A stretch of 15,005 nt of DNA from an uncultured Halieaceae bacterium. GTDB lineage: Bacteria > Pseudomonadota > Gammaproteobacteria > Pseudomonadales > Halieaceae. A program made the position numbers and the translations under genes. Shown here piece after piece: positions 1-6,778 of this stretch (position 1 is its first letter; each line of letters opens with the position of its first letter). The stretch covers positions 1 through 15,005 of the forward strand of contig CAJXZI010000026.1 in assembly GCA_913063005.1 (NCBI GenBank), written 5' to 3'. The notes under the pieces are model-generated. The model was not told the origin of the DNA and did no database searches. It was given only the letters and a program-made list of their open reading frames with translations.

Positions 1-107
1 ATGCCTAAAATAAAAGCTACTGCGATCACAGGCGCCAACAAGACAGGATGTCTAGCTAGGGTTATGAGCGAGACTGTCACAAGGGAACGAGTAGAGGAGC
101 CATTCAT
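1..107 (-). CDS. N-terminal fragment of an exported protein, probably LptD (partial)
   Basis: A minus-strand frame is open from an ATG at 107-105 to the window edge and gives about 35 residues. It has a short polar start, a basic Arg-His pair and then a hydrophobic run (HPVLLAPVIAVAFILG), which looks like a signal peptide or membrane anchor. No family motif is visible in so short a piece. In Pseudomonas the gene divergent from amgK-murU is lptD, the outer-membrane LPS transport protein, so LptD is the best guess from position alone. Other possible starts are an ATG at 113, a GTG at 116 and a GTG at 80; none has a clear Shine-Dalgarno. The chosen start abuts the amgK start, leaving no spacer, so the true start may be the GTG at 80 or lie beyond it. 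Confidence 0.4.
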   Translation of the reverse strand, partial: MNGSSTRSLVTVSLITLARHPVLLAPVIAVAFILG

Positions 108-1147
108 TGCCATCACAAGATTTACTCGCTGAAAGAGCCTGGCTGGCGCAGTCGCTGCGATGTGATGAGACAGATGTCCGTTTCCAGCTGATTGCCGGTG
201 ACGCGAGCCCTCGGAAGTTTTATAGGGTGTCACTTCAGTCGGACAACAACAGGCAAACCGATGTTTTGATGGTGTCACCGCCGACAGAAAACAACGAAAG
301 GTTTGTGTTGGTCCGTGGCCTGATTGACGCGGCTGGTGCACGCGTACCAAAACTTCGACGGGCGGATTTGAGTTTAGGCTTCTTCCTACTCGAGGACCTT
401 GGCGACATTACGTTTTGGTCGGCCCTGCAAAACGCCGATGTTGATGCTTTTTACGGCAGTGCGCTTACCGCGCTTGAGACCATTCAGGCGCTGCATCTGC
501 CGCCGTCTGTTTTACCGACCTACGATGATGTTGAGCTTCAGCGCGAGTTGGACGTCTGTCCTGACTGGTTTTTTACGCGCGCACTTGAGCTATCCCTAAG
601 CGACAGTGACACGGCAGTATTCGAGCAATTCAGTGCGTGTCTTCTCTCGGTGGCTGCAGAGCAGCCGTTTGGCTTTGTGCACCGTGACTATCACAGCCGA
701 AATCTCATGGTGCTGAAAGATCAGGAAATCGCAATCATCGATTTTCAGGACGCAATCATGGGTCCTATTACCTACGATCCGGTATCGCTGTTAAAGGACG
801 TCTACATTGTCTGGCCAAGAGCTCGGCAACTAGTTTGGTTAGCACAGTACTGGAAGTTGATAGTCGAGGCGGGTCGCCTGCCCGACGATTCATGGGATGA
901 CTTTTTGCGTTGGTACGACCTCATGGGCTTGCAGCGCCACGTCAAGATATTGGGTGTATTTTCCCGGCTATGGTTGAGAGACCAAAAGCCGGCTTATATG
1001 CGAGACATCCCTGTCGTTATTGGTTATATCCGAGAAGCTTGCGAGCTATATCGTGACGACTACCCGGCGATCGCTAAATTTTGGCAGTGGTTCGAAGAGG
1101 CGGTGCTTCCGACTGCTAGGCAAGCAGACTGGTATGTAGAGCCATGA
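107..1147 (+). CDS. amgK: N-acetylmuramate/N-acetylglucosamine kinase AmgK
   Basis: Cytoplasmic anomeric sugar kinase of the phosphotransferase (APH-like) fold. Known members phosphorylate MurNAc and GlcNAc at C1 with ATP, the first step of a cell-wall recycling shortcut. The 346-residue protein shows the catalytic loop VHRDYHSRNL (H192, D194, N199) and the metal-binding IDFQDA (D212), with an early ASPRKFYRV strand near residues 33-41 as in the family. The start is a TTG. It is supported by an ideal AGGAG at 95-99 with a 7-base spacer, and by an in-frame TAG at 92-94 that rules out an earlier start. The stop overlaps the murU start (ATGA), so the pair is translationally coupled. In Pseudomonas this pathway gives intrinsic fosfomycin tolerance; the same is only inferred here. 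Confidence 0.93.
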   Translation: MPSQDLLAERAWLAQSLRCDETDVRFQLIAGDASPRKFYRVSLQSDNNRQTDVLMVSPPTENNERFVLVRGLIDAAGARVPKLRRADLSLGFFLLEDLGDITFWSALQNADVDAFYGSALTALETIQALHLPPSVLPTYDDVELQRELDVCPDWFFTRALELSLSDSDTAVFEQFSACLLSVAAEQPFGFVHRDYHSRNLMVLKDQEIAIIDFQDAIMGPITYDPVSLLKDVYIVWPRARQLVWLAQYWKLIVEAGRLPDDSWDDFLRWYDLMGLQRHVKILGVFSRLWLRDQKPAYMRDIPVVIGYIREACELYRDDYPAIAKFWQWFEEAVLPTARQADWYVEP

Positions 1148-1818
1148 GGCGTGCGATGATCTTGGCCGCGGGTGAGGGCAGGAGGATGCGCCCGCTTACG
1201 GATGACAAGCCAAAACCATTAATCGAGGTCAGTGGTAAGCCGTTGTTAGCGTTTCATCTCGAGCGCTTAGTGGCTGCAGGGTTTACCGATATCGTCGTCA
1301 ACGCGTCATATCATGCGCAGCAAATAGTCGACTATTGCGGTGACGGCACTCGATGGGGTTGTCGCATAGATGTGGTGGTTGAGCCCACGCCACTCGAGAC
1401 CGCAGGCGGGATTTTGAACGCGCTACCGTTATTGGGCAGTGAGCCGTTTGCCGTTGTGAATGGGGACGTATTTACCGATTATCCGCTGGATAGGCTTCGC
1501 TTACATGACCTAGGGTCAGACAGGGCACACCTTGTTATGGTGCCTAACCCAGAACACCATCCCGAGGGTGACTTTGAGCTTTCGAATGGGCGGATTGGAG
1601 AAGGGGCTGGGTCCAGAGCCACCTTCTCCGGTGTATCGGTGATGTGTAAGGCGTTATTCGCTGGACTGGTACCGGGAAAATCTGCGCTTCGCCCGCGACT
1701 AGATGCGGCTGTTAAATCACGAAGTTTGAGTGGCGAACTCTGGTCGGGATTATGGTCGGACGTGGGTACGCCTGAGCGACTGGCAACTTTGGAAATTTCG
1801 CTGCGAGATCGTGCATAG
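1144..1818 (+). CDS. murU: N-acetylmuramate alpha-1-phosphate uridylyltransferase MurU
   Basis: Nucleotidyltransferase that converts MurNAc-1-phosphate and UTP to UDP-MurNAc, bypassing MurA/MurB for recycled sugar. The 224-residue length fits MurU and is shorter than hexose-1-phosphate thymidylyl- or guanylyltransferases with C-terminal extensions. Visible motifs are AAGEGRRMRPLT (residues 8-19) with the following KPKPL, the ETAGGI strand (85-90), the metal-binding NGD (106-108) and a second metal-site WSDVGT (D206). The ATG lies inside the amgK stop (ATGA overlap), so expression is linked. The N-terminal motif is shared with sugar-1-phosphate nucleotidyltransferases in general, but pairing with AmgK and the short length make MurU the clear choice. 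Confidence 0.93.
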   Translation: MRRAMILAAGEGRRMRPLTDDKPKPLIEVSGKPLLAFHLERLVAAGFTDIVVNASYHAQQIVDYCGDGTRWGCRIDVVVEPTPLETAGGILNALPLLGSEPFAVVNGDVFTDYPLDRLRLHDLGSDRAHLVMVPNPEHHPEGDFELSNGRIGEGAGSRATFSGVSVMCKALFAGLVPGKSALRPRLDAAVKSRSLSGELWSGLWSDVGTPERLATLEISLRDRA

Positions 1819-1820
1819 AG

Positions 1821-1831
1821 GTCAAGTTGAC
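1821..1831. promoter_or_regulatory. Short perfect inverted repeat between murU and rpe
   Basis: The 129-base gap between murU and rpe begins with GTCAAGTTGAC, a 5+5 inverted repeat around one base. The centre is too tight for an RNA hairpin, so it would act, if at all, as a protein-binding site. The rpe-trp run must be transcribed from somewhere in or upstream of this gap. A TTGACT hexamer lies at 1827-1832 and a TACACTAT stretch at 1855-1862, but their spacing (22 bases) is too long for a standard promoter. I cannot place the start site. Confidence 0.15.
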
Positions 1832-1947
1832 TGGCGAGTATGGGCGTCGCGCTTTACACTATAGACGCACAGTTTTAGCGACGTGAAGTACCATGTCCTT
1901 GTCAGATAAGACGGCAAGCTCCCAAATAAATTTTCCCGGATAGTGCG

Positions 1948-2619
1948 ATGCGTGATTTTCAAATAGCTCCCTCCATTCTAGCTGCCGACTTTGCACGGCT
2001 GGGCGCCGATGTCGAAGCTGTGCTGGAGGCTGGTGCTGACATCGTCCATTTCGACGTTATGGACAATCATTACGTTCCCAATCTCTCGGTCGGGCCTATG
2101 GTGTGTAAGGCGTTGAGAGACTATGGAATCAAGGCTCCGATTGACGTGCACCTGATGGTGCAGCCCGTCGATGCCCTAGTAGGGATGTTTGCTGATGCTG
2201 GGGCGTCCTACATTACCTTTCATCCCGATGCGTCTACTCATGTTGATCGAACGTTACAACTCATTCGAGACGCCGGCTGTAAATCCGGTTTGGTTTTTAA
2301 TCCGGCGGCTAGCCTGGATGCGCTTAAGTATGTAATGGACAAGGTCGACATGATTTTGCTCATGTCAGTAAATCCAGGTTTTGGTGGTCAGTCTTTCATT
2401 CCGTCCACGCTCGATAAACTCCGCGAGGCGCGCAGGCTTATTGATGAATCTGGACTCGACATACGGTTGGAGGTTGACGGTGGTGTTGGCCCGGCAAACA
2501 TAGCCGCCGCCGCTGAGGCTGGTGCGGATACGTTTGTTGCAGGCTCTGCTATTTTTGGCAAGCCTGATTACAAGGCTGTTATAGACAGCATGCGCGAGGC
2601 GCTGGCAAGCATTGGTTAG
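1948..2619 (+). CDS. rpe: Ribulose-phosphate 3-epimerase
   Basis: Interconverts ribulose-5-phosphate and xylulose-5-phosphate in the cytoplasm (pentose phosphate pathway). The 223-residue TIM barrel is full length. It has the metal ligands and catalytic acids in place: H34 and D36 in IVHFDVMDNHYVPN, H68 in VHLMV, and D177 in LEVDGG. The phosphate-binding NPGFGGQ (142-148) and AGSAIFG (198-204) loops are also present. The ATG has GGA at 1938-1940 seven bases upstream. It lies only 8 bases ahead of trpE, and the trpE Shine-Dalgarno overlaps its stop codon, so the two are co-transcribed. In Pseudomonas a phosphoglycolate phosphatase gene (gph) sits between rpe and trpE; here it is absent. Confidence 0.98.
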   Translation: MRDFQIAPSILAADFARLGADVEAVLEAGADIVHFDVMDNHYVPNLSVGPMVCKALRDYGIKAPIDVHLMVQPVDALVGMFADAGASYITFHPDASTHVDRTLQLIRDAGCKSGLVFNPAASLDALKYVMDKVDMILLMSVNPGFGGQSFIPSTLDKLREARRLIDESGLDIRLEVDGGVGPANIAAAAEAGADTFVAGSAIFGKPDYKAVIDSMREALASIG

Positions 2620-2627
2620 GATGCGCG

Positions 2628-4106
2628 ATGAATCAAACTGAATATGATGCATTGGTAGCAGCTGGCTTTTCGCGGATTCCTGTTACACGTACATTGCTCG
2701 CCGATACCGAGACGCCACTTTCGACGTTCTCCAAATTATGCCAAGCGCCTTATTCGTTTCTCTTTGAGTCTGTCGAGGGCGGTGAGAAGTGGAGCCGGTA
2801 TTCGATCGTTGGGCTTCCCGCTACGGAGCGGATAGCTGTTCATGGCAGCACCATTTCGCGTTACCGAGGTAATGAGCTGGTTGACTCTCACGAGTCAGCG
2901 GACCCGCTTACTGAAATCGAGGCTTTGCACGAATCGACCAACAGCGCGCCGTTGTCGTCTCTCCCGGTGTTTTATGGTGGATGGGTAGGATATTTTTCTT
3001 ACGACACAGTTCGTTATGTGGAGTCCAAACTCTCTCAAAGCGCAAATCCTGACGACTTAGAAACACCGGACATTCTTTTGGTGCTGGCTGAGGAAGTGGT
3101 GGTTTTTGACAACCTTCGTGGCACGCTCACACTGATTGTTAATGCCGATGCCTCGGTATCAGATGCCTTGGAAATGGCCACCCAGCGTTTGGATGAGCTT
3201 GAGCACTCGCTCTCAGAGCCCGCAGCGGCCCTTGGCAGTTTTGAGCTAGGCTCCACCGATACTCGTGAAATCGAGTCGCGTATTACGTTTGGGACAGACA
3301 AACGTACTTTCGAGTCCTGGGTCAAGAGGATCAAGGAGTACATTCTCGATGGCGACGTCATGCAGGTGGTCGTTTCGCAGCGCATGACGCTGCCCTTTTC
3401 TGCGTCGCCCCTCAATTTATACCGGGCGTTGAGACACCTAAACCCCTCTCCTTATCTCTTCTACCTCGATCTTGAGGGCTTTCACGTGGTTGGAAGTTCT
3501 CCCGAAATTTTGGTGCGCTCCGAGCAGGGGAAAATTACAGTGCGACCCATTGCTGGGACCATTCGCCGTGGTGCCGATGAAGCCGAGGACCATGAGTTGG
3601 CTGAGCACCTGCTCAATGATGAAAAAGAGCGTGCAGAGCATCTCATGCTCATCGATTTAGGCCGTAATGATATTGGTCGCGTGTCACAGCCTGGCAGTGT
3701 TGAGCTGACGGATAAAATGGTGATCGAGAAGTACTCCCATGTGATGCACATCGTATCCAATGTAACGGGTGATGCCCGCGAGAATACGACGGCGATCGAT
3801 TCGCTGCGAGCGACCTTGCCGGCGGGCACATTGAGTGGTGCGCCCAAAGTCCGTGCCATGGAAATTATTGATGAGCTGGAGCCTGTGAAGCGTGGCGTTT
3901 ACGGCGGCGCGGTGGGGTATCTTTCGTGGTCAGGTGATATGGACACCGCTATCGCTATTCGGACCGCAGTGGTGAAGGATGGTCAGCTCATCGTTCAGGC
4001 AGGGGCTGGCGTCGTTGCCGATTCTGTCCCCGAGTCAGAATGGGAAGAGACCCTGAACAAAGCGCGGGCTGTTTTACGCGCTGCCGCGATGGTTGAGGCG
4101 TGCTGA
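2628..4106 (+). CDS. trpE: Anthranilate synthase component I (TrpE)
   Basis: The synthase subunit makes anthranilate from chorismate using ammonia delivered by TrpG, the first committed step of tryptophan synthesis. The 492-residue protein has the N-terminal feedback region (FLFESVEGGEKWSRYS, residues 45-59) and a complete chorismate-binding domain. That domain shows SPEILVR (291-297), RPIAGTIRRG (306-315), the RNDIG stretch (346-350), HVMHIVS with the likely catalytic H374, GTLSGAPK (400-407) and a C-terminal QAGAGVVADS. The full set supports TrpE over PabB, as do the neighbours. TAGGA ends 6 bases before the ATG. There is no tryptophan-rich leader ORF upstream, since rpe ends 8 bases away, so a classical attenuator directly before trpE is excluded. 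Confidence 0.98.
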   Translation: MNQTEYDALVAAGFSRIPVTRTLLADTETPLSTFSKLCQAPYSFLFESVEGGEKWSRYSIVGLPATERIAVHGSTISRYRGNELVDSHESADPLTEIEALHESTNSAPLSSLPVFYGGWVGYFSYDTVRYVESKLSQSANPDDLETPDILLVLAEEVVVFDNLRGTLTLIVNADASVSDALEMATQRLDELEHSLSEPAAALGSFELGSTDTREIESRITFGTDKRTFESWVKRIKEYILDGDVMQVVVSQRMTLPFSASPLNLYRALRHLNPSPYLFYLDLEGFHVVGSSPEILVRSEQGKITVRPIAGTIRRGADEAEDHELAEHLLNDEKERAEHLMLIDLGRNDIGRVSQPGSVELTDKMVIEKYSHVMHIVSNVTGDARENTTAIDSLRATLPAGTLSGAPKVRAMEIIDELEPVKRGVYGGAVGYLSWSGDMDTAIAIRTAVVKDGQLIVQAGAGVVADSVPESEWEETLNKARAVLRAAAMVEAC

Positions 4107-4110
4107 GGCC

Positions 4111-4212
4111 ATGGTGAATACGACGAGCAAATCCGAGGACAGTTTGGTAACTCATGTCACAGGGCTTTCTGCAATAGCCTCAAAACCCCCTCAACGAGTA
4201 GTGACGCGATGA
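4111..4212 (+). CDS. Possible 33-codon small ORF coupled to trpG
   Basis: The 102-base trpE-trpG spacer holds an ATG-started frame of 33 codons, beginning MVNTTSKSED and ending RVVTR. Its TGA overlaps the trpG ATG (ATGA at 4209-4212), an arrangement typical of translational coupling. It is rich in Ser/Thr and has no Trp codon, so it is not an attenuation leader of the classical kind. A GAGG lies only two bases before its ATG, too close for a good ribosome site. I do not recognise the peptide. It may be chance, or a translated spacer that delivers ribosomes to trpG, which itself lacks a good Shine-Dalgarno. Confidence 0.2.
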   Translation: MVNTTSKSEDSLVTHVTGLSAIASKPPQRVVTR

Positions 4213-4838
4213 AAGCTTCGGCCGAAGAGAACGCCAGGGTAACTGCCCCAGATATCTTGATGGTAGACAACTACGACTCCTTCACATGGAACGTTGTCCA
4301 ATATTTCTGGGAGTTGGGGGCTTCGGTCGATGTTTTTCGTAACGACGAAATAACGGTTGATGACATCGATAGGATTCGGCCCAAGCGCATTTGTGTGTCA
4401 CCGGGTCCTTGCTCTCCAACTGAGGCAGGGATTTCTATTGACACCATAAAGCGCTTTGCTGGCGATATCCCCGTTTTCGGTATTTGCCTTGGCTTGCAGA
4501 GTATCGGTGCGGCTTATGGTGGTGATGTGGTTCGCGCACCCGAGGTGATGCACGGTAAAACCAGTCCCGTATATCACAATGGCACCGGGGTATTCGCGGG
4601 GTTACCCTCACCCTTTACGGCGACGCGCTACCATTCGCTGGTTGTCGACCCAAAGACCTTACCCGCGTGTTTTGAGGTGACAGCCTGGACGCTCGACGAG
4701 CAAGGCGAGCTCGACGTGATCATGGGGCTAAGGCATAAAGAAGTGTCGGTCGAGGGTGTGCAGTTCCACCCCGAGTCGATCCTTACCGAGCATGGCCACG
4801 ACATGCTGCGGAACTTTCTTCAGCAACAACTTTCTTGA
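4209..4838 (+). CDS. trpG: Anthranilate synthase component II, glutamine amidotransferase (TrpG)
   Basis: Class I glutaminase subunit that feeds ammonia to TrpE. The 209-residue protein has the triad C93 (in GICLGLQ), H187 and E189 (in VQFHPES), plus the family-typical MVDNYDSFTWN start (18-28) and SPGPCSP (64-70). About 14 residues precede the point where most TrpG/PabA proteins begin. The ATG at 4209 is the only ATG ahead of the domain, but it lacks a clear ribosome site, so initiation may be coupled to upstream translation. One variation: the residue two after the catalytic Cys is Leu, where TrpG/PabA usually have His (CLGHQ). Other class I amidotransferases tolerate change there. The trpE-D context favours TrpG, though it could also serve PabB. 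Confidence 0.97.
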   Translation: MKASAEENARVTAPDILMVDNYDSFTWNVVQYFWELGASVDVFRNDEITVDDIDRIRPKRICVSPGPCSPTEAGISIDTIKRFAGDIPVFGICLGLQSIGAAYGGDVVRAPEVMHGKTSPVYHNGTGVFAGLPSPFTATRYHSLVVDPKTLPACFEVTAWTLDEQGELDVIMGLRHKEVSVEGVQFHPESILTEHGHDMLRNFLQQQLS

Positions 4839-4924
4839 GTAAACCTCTCTTGAGCAAAAGAGGTGGATAACACGTTATTGAGAACGCTCGGGGAGTATCT
4901 ACGCTTTATGGGGCAGAGAAAGAT

Positions 4925-5962
4925 ATGAATATTCAGCAGGCAATCGCACAGGTCGTTGGTGGTCAATCCTTGGGCCGAGCGGAAATGGAGCAGGTCATGC
5001 TCGCTGTCATGCAGGGCGAAGCCACTGAGGCCCAGATTGGTGGCTTGCTGGTTGGGCTTCGAATCAAGGGTGAAACCATTGATGAGATCGTCGGTGCTGC
5101 GAGCGCAATGCGATCGCTGGCAACGCCTGTCGATATTGATCGAGATGGGCTAATTGACCTTGCAGGGACGGGTGGAGACGGCGCCGATCTCTTTAACGTT
5201 TCCACCGCTGCGACATTTGTGGTGGCTGCAGCGGGTGGTCGTATCGCGAAGCACGGTAACCGCTCGGTATCTAGTTCGAGCGGCTCGTCTGACGTGCTGT
5301 CTGAGCTCGGTGTGAATTTGACGGTGCCGCCCCAGGTTATCGCTGACTGCATCGACACACTGGGTGTTGGGTTTATGTTTGCACCCATGCATCACAGTGC
5401 CATGAAGCACGCAGTAGGTCCCCGGCAGCAATTAGCTATGCGCACGATTTTTAATGTACTTGGACCTTTGACCAATCCCGCGGGTGCACGCCGGCAGGTG
5501 TTAGGTGTCTTTAGTGCTGATCTATGCGCTGTCATGGCCGCGGCACTGCAGGGATTGGGGAGTGAGCATGTCATGGTGGTTCACGGTACCGACGGTCTCG
5601 ACGAAATTTCTATTTGTGAGCCGACAGAGGTTTGCGAGCTAAAAGACGGCTCTCTTAGAAGTTATCAAATTGACCCCAGAGAGTTTGGCCATCACCACAC
5701 ATCCTTAGATGGCCTTTCTGTATCCACAGCTGCCGAGTCGGCAGCGCTCATCAGGTCGGCATTGGGTGGCGATAAATCTGATTCTGCTGCAAAAGCCCGC
5801 TCTATCATTGCGCTAAACGCGGGCGCGGGACTCTACGTTGGTGGTCAGGCATTGAACCTGCGCGCAGGTATCCAGCTAGCGGAAGACACAATTAGCTCGG
5901 GCGCGGCTTTGGGTGTCATAGATGCGTTCGCAGAAAAAACGCAGAGTGTTGGGGAGATATAA
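4925..5962 (+). CDS. trpD: Anthranilate phosphoribosyltransferase
   Basis: Transfers phosphoribose from PRPP to anthranilate, the second tryptophan-pathway step. The 345-residue protein is the normal length of a stand-alone TrpD, not fused to TrpG as in enterics. PRPP-binding motifs are intact: GTGGD (81-85), NVST (91-94), KHGNR (109-113) and the Mg-binding DE (226-227) in GTDGLDEIS. The GPLTNPA loop (180-186) is also present. A modest AGAGAAAG lies just before the ATG. The 86-base gap from trpG carries a short imperfect duplication of the trpG tail but no terminator, so trpGDC should be one transcript. Confidence 0.99.
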   Translation: MNIQQAIAQVVGGQSLGRAEMEQVMLAVMQGEATEAQIGGLLVGLRIKGETIDEIVGAASAMRSLATPVDIDRDGLIDLAGTGGDGADLFNVSTAATFVVAAAGGRIAKHGNRSVSSSSGSSDVLSELGVNLTVPPQVIADCIDTLGVGFMFAPMHHSAMKHAVGPRQQLAMRTIFNVLGPLTNPAGARRQVLGVFSADLCAVMAAALQGLGSEHVMVVHGTDGLDEISICEPTEVCELKDGSLRSYQIDPREFGHHHTSLDGLSVSTAAESAALIRSALGGDKSDSAAKARSIIALNAGAGLYVGGQALNLRAGIQLAEDTISSGAALGVIDAFAEKTQSVGEI

Positions 5963-5965
5963 ATA

Positions 5966-6778
5966 ATGAGAAATGACACACCGACGGTCCTCAAGCGCAT
6001 CTGCGATAGGAAGCTTGAAGAAATCGCCGAGAGAAAGGCGATGACAGATATAGCAGTGCTCAAGGATCGCGCGTCAGTAGCCGATGCGCCCCGAGGTTTT
6101 ATCAAAGCACTTCAAGCGCGGTGTGAGCAGGGTGTACCCGGCGTGATAGCCGAGGTGAAGAAGGCGAGTCCAAGCAAAGGCGTGATTCGAGCCGATTTTG
6201 ATCCCGCAACCATCGCCAAAAGTTACGAGCAGGGAGGCGCAGCATGCCTCTCTGTGCTGACTGATATTGATTTCTTTCAGGGTGCCGACGCTTATTTGCA
6301 GGTGGCGCGCGCCGCGACCAACCTGCCCGCCATTCGAAAGGACTTCACGCTCGACCCTTATCAAGTTTGGGAGTCTCGCGCTTTGGGTGCTGATGCTATT
6401 TTGCTCATTGTGGCCTGTCTTGAAGATGAGCAGTTGGCCCAACTCTACGAGGTAGCGACTGCCGCGAAGCTCGATGTACTGGTCGAGGTTCACGATCAAA
6501 CGGAGCTGGAGCGCGCACTTAAGTTAGACATTGATCTGATCGGCATAAATAACCGCGATTTGCATACCTTCGATACGCGGTTAGATACGACGCTACAGCT
6601 TCTTAGCCATGTGCCGGCCGGGGTGACCGTTGTCACCGAGAGTGGACTCCACACGCCGGATGATATGCGGATGATGCTGGATAACAACGTATCGACGTTT
6701 TTGATCGGTGAGTCGTTTATGCGAGAGCCGTCGCCAGGGGATGCGCTGGCGTCGATGGTGGCGGGCGCTATCGCTTAA
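5966..6778 (+). CDS. trpC: Indole-3-glycerol-phosphate synthase
   Basis: Closes the ring of carboxyphenylamino-deoxyribulose phosphate to indole-glycerol phosphate. The 270-residue TIM barrel is stand-alone, without the TrpF domain found in E. coli. Catalytic residues are in place: E63 and K65 in AEVKKASPSKG, K125 in IRKDF, E174 in VEVH, N195/N196 in GINNRDL and E225 in TESG. Only three bases separate it from trpD, with GGGGAGAT inside the trpD end as ribosome site. Its TAA overlaps the stop codon of the convergent regulator gene in the palindrome CTTAAG. trpF, trpA and trpB are not in the window and must lie elsewhere. Confidence 0.99.
   Translation: MRNDTPTVLKRICDRKLEEIAERKAMTDIAVLKDRASVADAPRGFIKALQARCEQGVPGVIAEVKKASPSKGVIRADFDPATIAKSYEQGGAACLSVLTDIDFFQGADAYLQVARAATNLPAIRKDFTLDPYQVWESRALGADAILLIVACLEDEQLAQLYEVATAAKLDVLVEVHDQTELERALKLDIDLIGINNRDLHTFDTRLDTTLQLLSHVPAGVTVVTESGLHTPDDMRMMLDNNVSTFLIGESFMREPSPGDALASMVAGAIA

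Noticed and set aside
3482..3859. 125-codon minus-strand frame inside trpE, and similar antisense frames in trpE and trpD (for example 4963-5388)
   Set aside because: Both lie antisense to strongly conserved enzymes, show no recognisable motif and have no ribosome site; typical shadows of real genes.
4843..4864. ACCTCT-N10-AGAGGT hairpin after trpG as a terminator
   Set aside because: The stem is only 6 bp with a 10-base loop and no T run; trpD follows on the same strand, so termination here is unlikely.
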